Source: Neoarius graeffei
Lineage: Eukaryota; Chordata; Actinopteri; Siluriformes; Ariidae
Length of the DNA stretch: 64,000 bases
Reading direction: 5' to 3'
Assembly: GCF_027579695.1 (NCBI RefSeq)
Contig: NC_083577.1
Coordinates: 91,629,016 to 91,693,015 of the forward strand
The notes beneath the pieces were generated by a model. That model was given only the letters and a program-made list of their open reading frames with translations. It was not told the DNA's origin and did not search any database. Shown here in pieces: positions 23,903 through 34,694 of the stretch (positions are counted from its first letter, which is position 1; each line of letters starts with the position of its first letter). Made by a program: the position numbers and the translations under genes.

Positions 23903-24784
23903 ATTCCTTTTGCATACGCTCTGCAGGGAAGCTTCTTCCGATGGAAATCGTCAACCTGAGGTGAAATCCTTTGGATTTGGCCATTCCTTCTTTTCCTTCT
24001 GAGATGCAATTCTTTCTTGACCCCAGTCAAACAGAAATATCACCATGTTCCACCTCTTCTGACGAATTTGGCCAAAAGGAAGCTGTACCTGAAATTCCAG
24101 TTCCTCACAACACTCATGACATTCACTCCTGCCATAATTTGTGCTTACACCTCCAAAGGCCACACTTGCGTTCTCCATGTGGGAGAAAACCCAGCAGCGC
24201 CTGATGCAAGACCCTACTGAATGTTGATTTCAGTTGCTCACAGATAAGGCTTGTTGCATGTAAAGGCTTGCCGATTCAGGTCCTGCCACAGGTCTTTGCT
24301 CTCAAGACTCTCTTGAAGGTTTCTTTCAATCGATGACAAAAATGCACCTCTACAATCAAGAAGTACAGGCAAGCAGTATGCCGCCCATAATTGTGGAACG
24401 GCGTGAGGTGAAAAGCCATGGCAAGATGATAAAACTGGCCCAAAAGGGACTGCCAGTAAACAGGAGCCATGGTACCCCAGCAGAGCCTGAGACAAAAGTC
24501 TTCTGTCGGTGCAAGACGGATTCCTTCCATGCCCATCTTACTTTCTGAGCTGAAAAACGAGCAAAGACGGCATGGTGGCACACTGGATGTTGAATCGCAG
24601 GCCTTGCGCTGATGCTTGTGGGTTGAGATCCTCCCAGAGTTCATTGGTTTTGAAGTTTACCGCATGTTCATTTCAACTGTTATGAACAGAAAAGGACTTG
24701 TCCCTGGAACAGAACAGGAAACGTGAGGCCAGGCAGGAATTTGAAAGAATCTGAGAGGAAACACCACACGCACACGGCAAAATG

Positions 24785-24874
24785 GGCTCTGTGGCGCAAA
24801 GGATAGCGTGTTGGACTTCTAGGGTCATCGGCGAAGCCATTCAAAGGTTGTGGGTTCAAGTCCCACCAGAGTCA
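24785..24874 (+). tRNA. tRNA-Arg(UCU) with intron, copy 3
   Basis: The most canonical copy. All stems are intact, the A box is TGGCGCAAAGG, the B box is GGTTCAAGTCC, and a TTTT terminator follows within ten bases. The intron is identical to that of copy 1. Confidence 0.94.
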
Positions 24875-25756
24875 ATTCCTTTTGCATACACTCTGCAGGG
24901 AAGCTTCTTCCGACGGAAATCGTCGACCTGAGGTGAAATCCTTTGGATTTGGCCATTCCTTCTTTTCCTTCTGAGATGCAATTCTTTCTTGACCCCAGTC
25001 AAACAGAAATATCACCATGTTCCACCTCTTCCGACGAATTTGGCCAAAAGGAAGCTGTACCTGAAATTCCAGTTCCTCACAACACTCATGACATTCACTC
25101 CTGCCATAATTTGTGCTTACACCTCCAAAGGCCACACTTGCGTTCTCCATGTGGGAGAAAACCCAGCAGCGCCTGATGCAAGACCCTACTGAATGTTGAT
25201 TTCAGTTGCTCACAGATAAGGCTTGTTGCATGTAAAGGCTTGCCGATTCAGGTCCTGCCACAGGTCTTTGCTCTCGAGACTCTCTTGAAGGTTTCTTTCA
25301 ATCGATGACAAAAATGCACCTCTACAATCAAGAAGTACAGGCAAGCAGTATGCCACCCATAATTGTGGAACGGCGTGAGGTGAAAAGCCATGGCAAGATG
25401 ATAAAACTGGCCCAAAAGGGACTGCCAGTAAACAGGAGCCATGGTATCCCAGCAGAGCCTGAGACAAAAGTCTTCTGTCGGTGCAAGATGGATTCCTTCT
25501 GTGCCCATCTTACTTTCTGAGCTGAAAAACAAGCGAAGACGGCATGGTGGCACACTGGATGTTGAATTGCAGGCCTTGCGCTGATGCTTGTGGGTTGAGA
25601 TCCTCCCAGAGGTCATTGGTTTTGAGGTTTACCGCATGTTCATTTCACCTGTTATGACGAGAAAAGGACTTGTCCCTGGAACAGAACAGGAAACGTGAGG
25701 CCAGCCAGGAATTAGAAAGAATCTGAGAGGAAACACCACAAGCGCAGGGCAAAATG

Positions 25757-25846
25757 GGCTCTGTGGCGCAAAGGATAGCGTGTTGGACTTCTAGGGTCGT
25801 CGGCGAAGCCATTCAAAGGTTGTTGGTACATGTCGCACCAGAGTCA
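25757..25846 (+). pseudogene. tRNA-Arg(UCU) pseudogene, copy 4
   Basis: The acceptor, D and anticodon arms are preserved, but the T arm reads GTTGG TACATGT CGCAC, so the B box (GTTCAAGTC in the others) and the T stem are broken. The terminator is also degraded to CCTTTCG. Without a B box, TFIIIC binding should fail, so I call it a pseudogene. Confidence 0.85.
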
Positions 25847-26728
25847 TTTCCTTTCGCACACACTCTGCAGGGAAGCTTCTTCCGACCGAAATTGTCGACC
25901 TGAGGTGAAATCCTTTGGATATGGCCATTCCTTCTTTTCCTTCTGAGATGCAATTCTTTCTTGACCCCTGTCAAACAGAAATATCACCATGTTCCACCTC
26001 TTCCTACAAATTTGGCCAAAAGGAAGCTGTACCTGAAATTCCACTTCCTAACAATACTCATGACATTCACTCCTGCCATAATTTGTGCTTACACCTCCAA
26101 AGCCCACACTTGCGTTCTCCATGTGGGAGAAAACCCAGCAGCACCTGATGCAAGACCCTACTGAATGTTGATTTCAGTTGCTCACAGATAAGGCTTGTTG
26201 CATTTAAAGGCTTGCCGATTCAGGTCCTGCCACAGGTCTTTGCTCTCGAGACTCTCTTGACGGTTTCTTTCGATCGATGACAAAAATGCAGCTCTACAAT
26301 CAAGAAGTACAGGCAAGCAGTATGCCGCCCATAATTGTCGAACAGCGTGAGATGAAAAGCCATGCCAAGATGATAAAACTGGCCCAAAAGGGACTGCCAG
26401 TAAACAGGAGCCATGGTATCCCAGCAGAGCCTGAGACAAAACTCGTCTGTCGGTGCAAGACCGATTCCTTCCATGCCCATCTTACTTTCTGAGCTGAAAA
26501 ATGAGGGAAGACGGCATGGTGGCACACTGGATGTTGAATTACGTGCCTTGCGTTGATGCTTGTGGGTTGAGATCCTCCCAGAGTTCATTGGTTTTGAGGT
26601 TTACCGCATGCTCATTTCAACTGTTATGACGAGAAAAGGACTTGTCCCTGGAACAGAACAGGAAACATGAGGCCAGCCAGGAATTTGAAAGAATCTGAGA
26701 GGAAACACCAGAAGTGCAGGGCAAAACG

Positions 26729-26818
26729 GGCTCTGTAGCGCAAAGGATAGCGTGTTGGACTTCTAGGGTTGTTGGCAAAGCTGTTCAAAGGTTGTGGGTT
26801 CAAGTCCCACCAGAGTCA
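26729..26818 (+). tRNA. tRNA-Arg(UCU) with intron, copy 5, terminator lost
   Basis: The stems are intact and the boxes acceptable (A box TAGCGCAAAGG, B box GGTTCAAGTCC), but the downstream terminator has become CCATTTG and the next TTTT lies some 85 nt further on. The intron has diverged (GGGTTGTTGGCAAAGCT). Transcription, if any, would give a long 3' trailer. Confidence 0.75.
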
Positions 26819-27637
26819 TTTCCATTTGTATACGCTCTGCAGGGAAGCTTCTTCTGACCAAAATCATCGACTTGAGGTGAAATCCTTTGGATATGGCCAT
26901 TCCCTCTTTTCCTTCTGAGATGCTATTCTTTCTTGACCTCAGTCAAACAGAAATATCACCATGTTCCAGCTCTTCCTACGAATTTGGCCAAAAGGAAGCT
27001 GTACCTGAAATTCCATTTCCTTACAATACTCATGACATTCACTCCTGCCATAATTTGTGCTTACACCTCCAAAGCCCACACTTGCATTCTCCATGTGGGA
27101 GAAAACCCAGCAGCGCCTGACGCAAGACCCTACTGAATGTTGATTTCAGTTGCTCACAGATAAGGCTTGTTGCATTTAAAGGCTTGCCAATTCAGGTCCT
27201 GCCACAGGTCTTTGCTCTCGAGACTCTCTTGAAGGTTTCTTTCAATTGCTGACAAAACCGCACGTCTACAATCAAGAAGTACAGGCAAGCAGTATGCCGT
27301 CCATATTTCTGGAACAGCATGAGATGAAAAGCCATGCCAAGATGATAAAACTGGCCCAAAAGGGACTGCCAGTAAACAGGAGCCATGGTATCCCAGCAGC
27401 GTCTGAGACAAAAGACTTCTGTTGGTGCAAGAAAGATTCCTTCCATGCCCATCTTACTTTCTGAGCTGAAACAGCAGAAAAACTAGTGATGATGGCATGC
27501 TGGCACACTGGATGTTGAATTGCAGGCTTTGCGCTGATGCTTCTGGGTTGAAATCCTCAACAAAACATCCACCTGTACAATCAAGAAGTACAGGCAAGTA
27601 GTATGCTACCCATAATTGTGGAACAGCATGAGATGAA

Positions 27638-27905
27638 AGTCAACTGTAGTCCTCAGCCATAAGAGAATTACTGTACTTGTCCCGAGCATCTTCCAAGTGT
27701 GACTTTCAACTGTCCATATGGGGCCGTCCTCCACAGGAGCGATGTGATGAGACTCCGCCCAGACATAAGGCATCAGGATTTATCAGGTAGGTCTGAGGAG
27801 CAGAAGAGGTCAGGGTCTTGACCTCAGGATTGACATATAACTCAGAGGGCAGATGGGGGAGGGGAAAGAGAAAGAAAACACAGGTTGTTAGGTATGCCCT
27901 GTTGA
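27638..27905 (-). mobile_element. L2 3' UTR fragment
   Basis: Shares in the same order the landmarks GTAGTCCTCAGCC, CATATGGGGCCGTCC, CACAGGAGCGATG and GGTTGTTAGGTATGCCC with the L2 3' UTR at 57.4-58.0 kb. Both ends are truncated. Confidence 0.8.
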
Positions 27906-28149
27906 TTTTAAAGCAGATCTGATGTGGATGGCCTCCACTTGTGGTTTTTATGCAGGAGGAGAAAAAAGAAAGCTTCTGGTCTTGGCATTCTTCTGGGAAA
28001 AAAATGCGGAAAAAGGAAAGCGAAAGTGAAAATACAATTAAAAAATTAAACGGATGCTGGAAAATTATTTGTTGAGAAAATAAAAAAGATGAGTGATTAA
28101 TGTAAACACTCACGGAAAAAAGACTTGTTGCAAACAACTCAGAAACAGG

Positions 28150-29734
28150 AAGTACGTCACACCTAGACTCGGCAAACAAGAAAGGACTCAAAGCAGATCC
28201 TTGATGGAGTCCCACCTTCACCTTGAACCATTCAGTCATTCCAACTGCACACCTCACTGCTGTTTCACTGTTCTCATACATGTCTTGCACCACTCTAATA
28301 TACTTCTCATTCACGCCACACTTTCTCATACAGTACCATAACTCATCTTTCGGCACTCTATTGTATGCCTTCTCCAGGTCTACAAACACAATGTAGCTTT
28401 CTCTGGCCTTCCCTGTACTTCTCCATGAACATTCTTTAAGCAAAAATTGCATCTGACGTGCTCTTCCTTGGCATAAACCCGTACTGCTGTACACAGATTG
28501 CTACCTCTCTTCTCAATCTCGCCTCCAATACCCTTTCCCATAGCTTCATGGTGTGGCTCATCAATTTTATCCCTCTGTAATTACTGCAGCTCTGTACATC
28601 TCCCTTATTCTTGTTTATTGGGACTAGCACACTCTTTCTCCATTCATTCGGCATTTTCTCATTCTCTAGGATCTTACTAAACAGTCTTGTTAGGAACTCC
28701 ACAGCCGTCTCACCCAAACATCTCCAAGCCTCAATCGGGATACCATCTGGTCCGACTACTTTCCCAGTCTTCATTCTTTTCATGGCTGCCCTCACCTCAT
28801 CCTTACTAACCAACTCTACTTCCTGATTTGCTGTCTCCAACGAATCTGACCTTTTATCTCTTGGATTCTCTTCATTTAATAAATCCTCAAAGTACTCTTT
28901 CCATCTTCTTAATACACTCTGTCAGCACATTTCCATTTACATCTTTCATCACTCTCACCTGCTGTACCGGTACATACCTCACTTCCCTGTTTCTCTGCCT
29001 AGCTAGTCTGTACAGGTCTTTCTCTCCTTCTTTGGTCTCCAGTCTTTCATACAACTCCTGGTATGCATCTGCTTTTGCCTTCGCTACTGCTCTTTTTGCC
29101 TTCTGTCTCGTCTCTCTGAATAACTGCCTGCTTTCCTCATCTCTCTGCTCATCCCAATTCTTCTTTGCTAACCTCTTCTCTTTTATAATTTCCTGAACTT
29201 CTTTGTTCCACCACCATGTCTCCTTGTCTTCCTTCCTCCTTCCCAATGACCACCCTAGCACCTTCCTTGCTGCCTCTCTTACTAGTATAGCAGTAGTATC
29301 CCAGTCTTCTGGCAGACTTCCATTATCACTCAATGCTTGTCTCATTTCTTCCCTTAACTCCTTCTGATGTTCAACCTCTTTTAGTTTCCACCACTTAATC
29401 TTCAGCTTCACTATTTCATGCTTCCTCTTTTTCACTTTCAAGCTCATCCTGCACACAACCACTCGATGTTGTCTAGCTACACTCTCCCCTGCCATCACTT
29501 TACAGTCTCCAATCTCCTTCAGGTTAACCCTTCTGCAGAGTATGTAGTCCACCTGTATAGATCTTCCTCCACTCTTAAACGTCACCCTGTGCTGCTCTTT
29601 CTTCTCAAAGTATGTATTGACCATTGCCAAATTCATCCTCTTTGAAAAATCAACCACCATCCTTCCACATTTCTCTCGCTTACACCATATCTGCCCATCA
29701 CATCCTCATCTCCTCTGTTTCCCTCGCCAACAGT

Positions 29735-29735
<1 letters not shown>
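28150..29735 (-). mobile_element. RTE-type LINE, 5' and 3' truncated
   Basis: A minus-strand LINE fragment covering the end of the endonuclease, the linker and the reverse transcriptase up to the palm. The 5' end stops at a TA/CA microsatellite at 29736, and the 3' part after [13 protein letters not shown] is missing. A short 3' tail of the same kind of element occurs separately at 56892-57088. Confidence 0.85.
28210..29660 (-). pseudogene. RTE endonuclease/reverse transcriptase fragment
   Basis: In minus-strand order there is an endonuclease C-terminal part (VVDFSKRMNLAMVNTYF, IQVDYILCRR, ARQHRVVVC) at 28887-29660. A second frame at 28436-28840 carries GKVVGPDGIPIEAWRC and SNYRGIKLMSHTMKLWE. 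A third has [18 protein letters not shown] and [13 protein letters not shown]. The order and wording are those of RTE-clade LINEs. At least two frame changes separate the parts, and the catalytic YADD region is gone, so it is dead. Downstream codons of the third frame are read-through into unrelated DNA. Confidence 0.85.

Positions 29736-29800
<65 letters not shown>
29736..29800. repeat. TA/CA compound microsatellite
   Basis: Alternating TA and CA runs between the RTE fragment and the left end of the Tc1 element. Confidence 0.9.
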
Positions 29801-29802
<2 letters not shown>

Positions 29803-30217
29803 GTGGGGCAAAAAAGTATTTAGTCAGTCACCAATTGTGCAAGTTCTCCCACTTAAAAAGATGAGAGAGGCCTGTAATTTTCATCATAGGTATACCTCAG
29901 GGGTCACCAAACTACGGCCCGCGGGCCAGATCCGGCCCGCCACCCCCCTTTGACCGGCCCCCCAGCCCCTCTGCCCCCCATCACTTGAACCGGCCCTCTG
30001 AGGCAATCCCCAAAAGTGGTCATGGCCTATTTTTTTAAATTGCTTTTTGGCAAATAATAACATGTCTGCATCTTGTATTTTGTTGATTTTATCAATTAAA
30101 TTGATATTTAGTTATAAAATGAACTATTCATATTTTCCGAATTTTCGTCATATGCTCGCGATCAAGCAGTGACAGGCAGCGCACGCGCAGAGAACTGTCA
30201 GTGTTCAGGACAGCAAA

Positions 30218-30591
30218 ATGGCGAGCGGTCAGCGAAAAGCTGACAGAGAGTGCAGAGTTTTTAAAGAACAGTGGACCACCGATTATTTTTTCGTTCAGTG
30301 TAAGGACCGTGCAGTTTGTCTTGTATGTAAAGAAAGTGTGCCGGTTTTCAAAGAATATAATCTGCGTCGTCACTATGAAACCCGCCACAAAGCAGGGTTC
30401 GAATTATAAATTTGACCCTATGGGGGTCTCTATTTAAAAAAAAAAAAAAGCAATGCATACTCGCTCTCCTGGACCAGCGCACTTTTGCGCACTGCAGTGC
30501 ACAGCTTTCACACACAGGCGCGCGCATGCACGCACGCACGCACACACACACACGGTGTTGCGCATATATATATATATATAGTTAAACAAAT

Positions 30592-30629
<38 letters not shown>

Positions 30630-31401
30630 TATATATTGTTAAACAAAGGAAGATCGTTGTGAGATAGAGGACAAGTCTTCTTCGGACTTAACTTCACATT
30701 CGATTTCGCAGGCTGCAAATTTCAGTTTGCGCGCATAGTGGTGTGGTGGTGAAGTACAGCCGTACATGTTGCGGTTTAATAACACGTTCAATACAAAGTT
30801 ATGGCTGCATGGTGATCGGAAATGAAATGAGTTTTATTTATATTTATATGGTGATATAGGCTATTCAAGCTTATTATGGTGATATATGACGTATTTGAGA
30901 GACTTCCACAGAAAATTAAGTTTGCTTCTTTCATGGGAGCCTGAGGGAATGGGAGCTCAGCTCCCATTGGCTCCCACGTAATTCGAACTATGCCACAAAG
31001 AGTATGCTAGTTTGCGAGGGCAAACAAGAGAAGACAGGATTCGGAGGATGAAATGCGGACTGGCTGCACAACAGAATGTATTCCTTCGCCAAACCCAGAT
31101 CAACCAGGCTGCTGTCCGAGCTCGCTATAAGGTAGCTCACCTACTAGCTACTCATGGAAAGCCGTTTACTGATGGGGACTTTGTTAAAGTATGCATGCTT
31201 GCTGTGGCCGAGGAGGTGTGTCCCGACAAGAAGGATGCGCTCAACGCGGTGAGTCTCTCCGCACCTACTATGACCAGGCAAACCGAAGATTTGAGGGACA
31301 ACGTGTATGACCAGCTGAATGAGAAAGCGTCAGAATTCGAGTTTTTTGCTTTGGCCATGGATGAGAGCAATGACGTGCAGGACACGGCACAACTGCTGTG
31401 A
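30218..31401 (+). pseudogene. hAT transposase 5' part, interrupted and truncated
   Basis: The ATG at 30218 opens a frame with a BED-like zinc finger (CLVCKESVPVFKEYNLRRHY, then ETRHK). At 30393 the frame is cut by the inner element and resumes in the same phase at 31001 (EYASLRGQTREDRIRRM) through QNVFLRQTQINQAAVRARYK to the first catalytic-type motif LAMDESNDVQD. After 31401 the rest of the transposase is absent, lost to an internal deletion. It resembles the GTF2IRD2/ZBED-like hAT transposases. The product cannot catalyse transposition. Confidence 0.88.
30393..30992. mobile_element. 600-bp hAT-like MITE inside the hAT transposase
   Basis: The termini CAGGGTTCGAATTAT and GTAATTCGAACTATG are imperfectly inverted, and the 8-bp direct repeat CCACAAAG (30385-30392, 30993-31000) flanks them, fitting hAT. 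It contains CA and TA microsatellites and no coding sequence. It is the innermost and so the youngest of three nested insertions here. Confidence 0.9.
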
Positions 31402-32064
31402 TCTATTGATCATATTATTATAATTTCACTGTTTTTTAAAATGTATTTATTTTATAGGCCTATTTATTTGACCTTTATTAAGTGCTGCATACAATTATTA
31501 TTAATATTATTAATATCAACAGGCCTACCTACAATTTATAATTTTCCACTCACCTTTGCCAGTGTCAGTCACCTCAACTAGGCAGATGTTTCTTACCTTG
31601 ACAGCTTTGATATTATTTTTATTAGAAAATAAATAAATGGAATATCAGTGGTATTTCAAATTAAAACAAAGTGTGAAGACTTGATTACTACGTTTGCAAA
31701 CCACTAGTAAAGATAAACAAATATGTGCCAGGAATCGTGTGTTGATATAGTAGTGGGGATATAGTAGTGGGGATGGCCGTGCCAGGCTAGTAATCTCTAC
31801 TACACAATGAGGCCTGCTGGTGGTCATATTTGTCTGGGTTATACAATTCTATGTGATATAGCTGACCCGACCCCGGCCCCCCATCACAGTCAGGAACGAC
31901 AATGTGGCCCCCAGAGAAAAAAGTTTGGTGACCCCTGGTATACCTCAACTTTGAGAGACAAAATGAGAAAAAAAAATCCAGAAAATCACATTGTCCGATT
32001 TTTAAAGAATTTATTTGCAAATTATGGTGGAAAATAAGTATTTGGTCAATAACAAAAGTTCATC

Positions 32065-33087
32065 TCAATACTTTGTTATATACCCTTTGTTGGCAATGAC
32101 AGAGGTCAAACATTTTCTGTAAGTCTTCACAAGGTTTTCACACACTGTTGCTGGTATTTTGGCCCATTCCTCCATGCAGATCTCCTCTAGAGCAGTGATG
32201 TTTTGGGGCTGTCGCTGGGCAACACGGACTTTCAACTCCCTCCAAAGATTTTCTATGGGGTTGAGATCTGGAGACTGGCTAGGCCACTCCAGGACCTTGA
32301 AATGCTTCTTACGAAGCCACTCCTTTGTTGCCTGGATGGTGTGTTTGGGATCATTGTCATGCTGAAAGACCCAGTCACATTTCATCTTCAATGCCCTTGC
32401 TGATGGAAGGAGGTTTTCACTCAAAATCTCATGATACATGGCCCCATTCATTCTTTCCTTTACACGGATCAGTCGTCCTGGTCCCTTTGCAGAAAAACAG
32501 CCCCAAAGCATGATGTTTCCACCCCCATGCTTCATAGTAGGTATGGTGTTCTTTGGATGCAACTCAGCATTCTTTCTCCTCCAAACACAACAAGTTGAGT
32601 TTTTACCAAAAAGTTCTGTTTTGGTTTATTCTGACCATATGACATTCTCCCAATCCTTTTCTAGATCATCCAAATGCTCTCTAGCAAACTTCAGATGGGC
32701 CTGGACATGCACTGGCTTAAGCAGGGGGACACGTCTGTCACTGCAGGATTTGAGTCCCTGGCGGCGTAGTGTGTTACTGATGGTAGCCTTTGTTACTTTG
32801 GTCCCAGCTCTCTGCAGGTCATTCACTAGGTCCCCCCATGTGGTTCTGGGATTTTTGCTCTCCGTTCTTGTGATCATTTTGACCCCACAGGGTGAGATCT
32901 TGCATGGAGCCCCAGATCGAGGGAGATTATCAGTGGTCTTGTATGTCTTCCATTTTCTAATAATTGCTCCCACAGTTGATTTCTTCACACCAAGCTGCTT
33001 ACCTATTGCAGATTCAGTCTTTCCAGCCTGGTGCAGGTCTACAATTTTGTTTCTGGTGTCCTTTGACAGCTCTTTGGTCTTGGCCAT
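32065..33087 (-). pseudogene. Tc1 transposase, two linked lesions at the first catalytic Asp
   Basis: The start ATG at 33087 gives [16 protein letters not shown], the paired helix-turn-helix region and the GRKW-like linker. The frame stops at 32626 in WSE-stop-TKTELFG, where the family reads WSDETK, so the first catalytic Asp is Glu and the next codon is a stop. Beyond that the same frame is open and intact to the end, with QHDNDPKHT carrying the second Asp and [15 protein letters not shown] carrying the Glu, followed by the usual C terminus. Apart from this site the gene appears whole, so the copy is relatively recent. Confidence 0.93.
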
Positions 33088-33467
33088 AGTGGAGTTTGGA
33101 GTGTGACTGTTTGAGGTTGTGGACAGGTGTCTTTTATACTGATAATGAGTTCAAACAGGTGCCATTAATACAGGTAACGAGCGGAGGACAGAGGAGCCTC
33201 TTAAAGAAGTTGTTACAGGTCTGTGAGAGCCAGAAATCTTGCTTGTTTGTACAGGGTAGGTGACCAAATACTTATTTTACTGAGGAATTTACCAATTAAT
33301 TCATTAAGAATCCTACAATGTGATTTCCTGGATTCTTTCCCCCATTCTGTCTCTCATAGTTGAAGTGTACCTATGATGAAAATTACAGGCCTCTCTCATC
33401 TTTTTAAGTGGGAGAACTTGCACAATTGGTGGCTGACTAAATACTTTTTTGCCCCACTATATATATC

Positions 33468-33790
33468 TCATCTCATTATCTCTAGCCGCTTTATCCTGTT
33501 CTACAGGGTCGCAGGCAAGCTGGAGCCTATCCCAGCTGACTACGGGCAAAAGGTGGGGTACACCCTGGACAAGTCACCAGGTCATCACAGGGCTGACACA
33601 TACAACCATTCACACTCACTTTAAAGTCACCAGTTAACCTAACCTGCATGTCTTTGGACTGTAGGGGAAACCAGAGGAAACCCACACTGACAACATGCAT
33701 ACTCCACACAGAAAGACCCTCGCCGGCCACAGGGCTCGAACCCAGACCTTCTTGCTGTGAGGCGACAGCGCTAACCACTACACCACCGTG
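33468..33790 (-). mobile_element. DANA/Mermaid-like SINE
   Basis: Minus-strand copy starting with the CATCTCATTATCTCTAGCC tail and ending with the tRNA-like head (reverse of ACGGTGGTGTAGTGGTTAGC). It abuts a TG/TA microsatellite and the right end of the Tc1 element. Confidence 0.9.
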
Positions 33791-34540
33791 TGTGTGTGTG
33801 TGTATGTATATATATATATATATATATATACACACAGTACATGTATCCTACCGACACAGCTGGCCCTAGAATTAAATTTCTAGAAAAAAAGGTCAGATTG
33901 AGTTCCTTATATCTCACATTTGATAAGCTTCAGAATGATTTGACTAATATTGGGGTCCACAGGGAATGTTATCACCAATTTATAAACAAGACAAACAGTA
34001 TCTAAGCACAGATGGCAAAAGAAAAGGCATCCAGACACAGAATGTTTGTATTCAGCATGAGAAAATCTGTGCTTACACCACACATATTTAAAAAATGATA
34101 CCAATGTGGCCTTCTTCCCAGTTTTTTGAGAACATGTTAATGGGCTTACCTACGGTTTTCATTAGGAAAAAAGGAAAAACAAGAAAACTGCAACTTTAGT
34201 GTGTATGCCAGTGAAGGATCTAGTTGCCTCTCATCAGTGGACTGTGTCTTAGCTCTACAGTATGTTATGATGCTTTTTGCATTAAATAAAAATAAATACA
34301 AATGAAAAATGTATAGAAACTACACATGTATTATGAGGCTTATATTCTCACCATAAAGGTTTTAAAATGAACAGAGCTGATTCAGAGATTTGACACAGTG
34401 TTGTAAAATGCCCTGTAGCTTTAAAATGGGATATTATGGGATGGATATTTCTGGATGTTGTTGCTTTTTGTCTGGAGATGCAACTTGTGTTGTTGGTGGC
34501 ATGTGTTATGTTAAGTATGTCAAGCCATGGCTCTGTTACT
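33791..34540. other. Microsatellite then unrecognised sequence with one exon-like ORF
   Basis: TG and TA runs occupy 33788-33830. A 54-codon plus-strand frame starting at 33844 (GPRIKFLEKKVRLSSLY, then HRECYHQFINKTNSI) has protein-like composition and a Cys/His pair, but I cannot place it in a family. It could be a scrap of a transposon protein. The rest is featureless. Confidence 0.3.
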
Positions 34541-34680
34541 ATATCCATCCTCCGTAGACATTTATCCTGTACAGGGTCATGGGCAAGCTGGAGCCTATCC
34601 CAGCTGAATATGGGCAAGAGGCAGGGTAAATGCTGGATAAGTCACCAGATCATTGCAGGGCTGACACAAAACACAAAACA
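34541..34680 (-). mobile_element. SINE fragment
   Basis: The tail part of the DANA/Mermaid-like SINE is recognisable through GGGCAAGCTGGAGCCTATCC and CAGGGCTGACACA. It is diverged and lacks the head. Confidence 0.75.
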
Positions 34681-34694
34681 TTGCAAAATAAAAA

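Larger units (their letters stand above)
22270..27637. repeat. 972-bp tandem array carrying tRNA-Arg(UCU)
   Basis: The phrase CTACTGAATGTTGATTTCAG recurs at 22270, 23242, 24214, 25186, 26158 and 27130, an exact 972-bp step each time. There are five full units and one partial unit. Substitutions accumulate between units, but the constant spacing shows no net indels within the five full units. Each full unit carries one tRNA-Arg(UCU) sequence about 571 bp from its start. The sixth unit stops before its tRNA, at about 27560, and is followed by a rearranged copy of an internal segment (TACAATCAAGAAGTACAGGC) up to 27637. The three right-hand units are more diverged than the three left-hand ones. 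Confidence 0.97.
29898..31937 (+). mobile_element. hAT element (BED-finger type), internally deleted
   Basis: The termini CAGGGGTCACCAAACT and AGTTTGGTGACCCCTG are exact inverted repeats, and the 8-bp direct repeat GTATACCT flanks them (29890-29897 and 31938-31945). This is diagnostic for hAT. It is inserted in the inverted repeat of the Tc1 element. It retains only the 5' part of a transposase gene and is itself interrupted by a 600-bp element. Confidence 0.95.
29801..33458 (-). mobile_element. Tc1-like transposon interrupted by a hAT element
   Basis: The left terminus CAGTGGGGCAAAAAAGTATT and the right terminus AATACTTTTTTGCCCCACT are inverted. The inverted repeats extend to about 150 bp each (GATGAGAGAGGCCTGTAATT in both). 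The element without its insert is about 1.6 kb, a normal Tc1 size. The insert at 29898-31937 lies in the left inverted repeat. Transposase remains are at 32065-33087. Confidence 0.93.

Noticed and set aside
22332-27452. Minus-strand ORFs of 122, 85 and 75 codons repeated in every array unit, as a possible new gene family
   Set aside because: The units are so similar that any ORF would recur. Overlapping frames on both strands are equally preserved, the differences include many amino-acid changes, and unit 6 loses the 122-codon start. There is no sign of coding constraint.
22270-27637. Regular direct repeats as a CRISPR-like array
   Set aside because: The units are 972 bp, contain tRNA genes and lie in a vertebrate genome. 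There are no short repeats with unique spacers.
27706-28494. 262-codon minus-strand ORF as a single protein
   Set aside because: The first third is RTE reverse transcriptase. The rest is read-through into unrelated DNA and an L2 3' UTR.
32438-33106. 222-codon plus-strand ORF opposite the Tc1 transposase
   Set aside because: It is the antisense shadow of the transposase on the minus strand.
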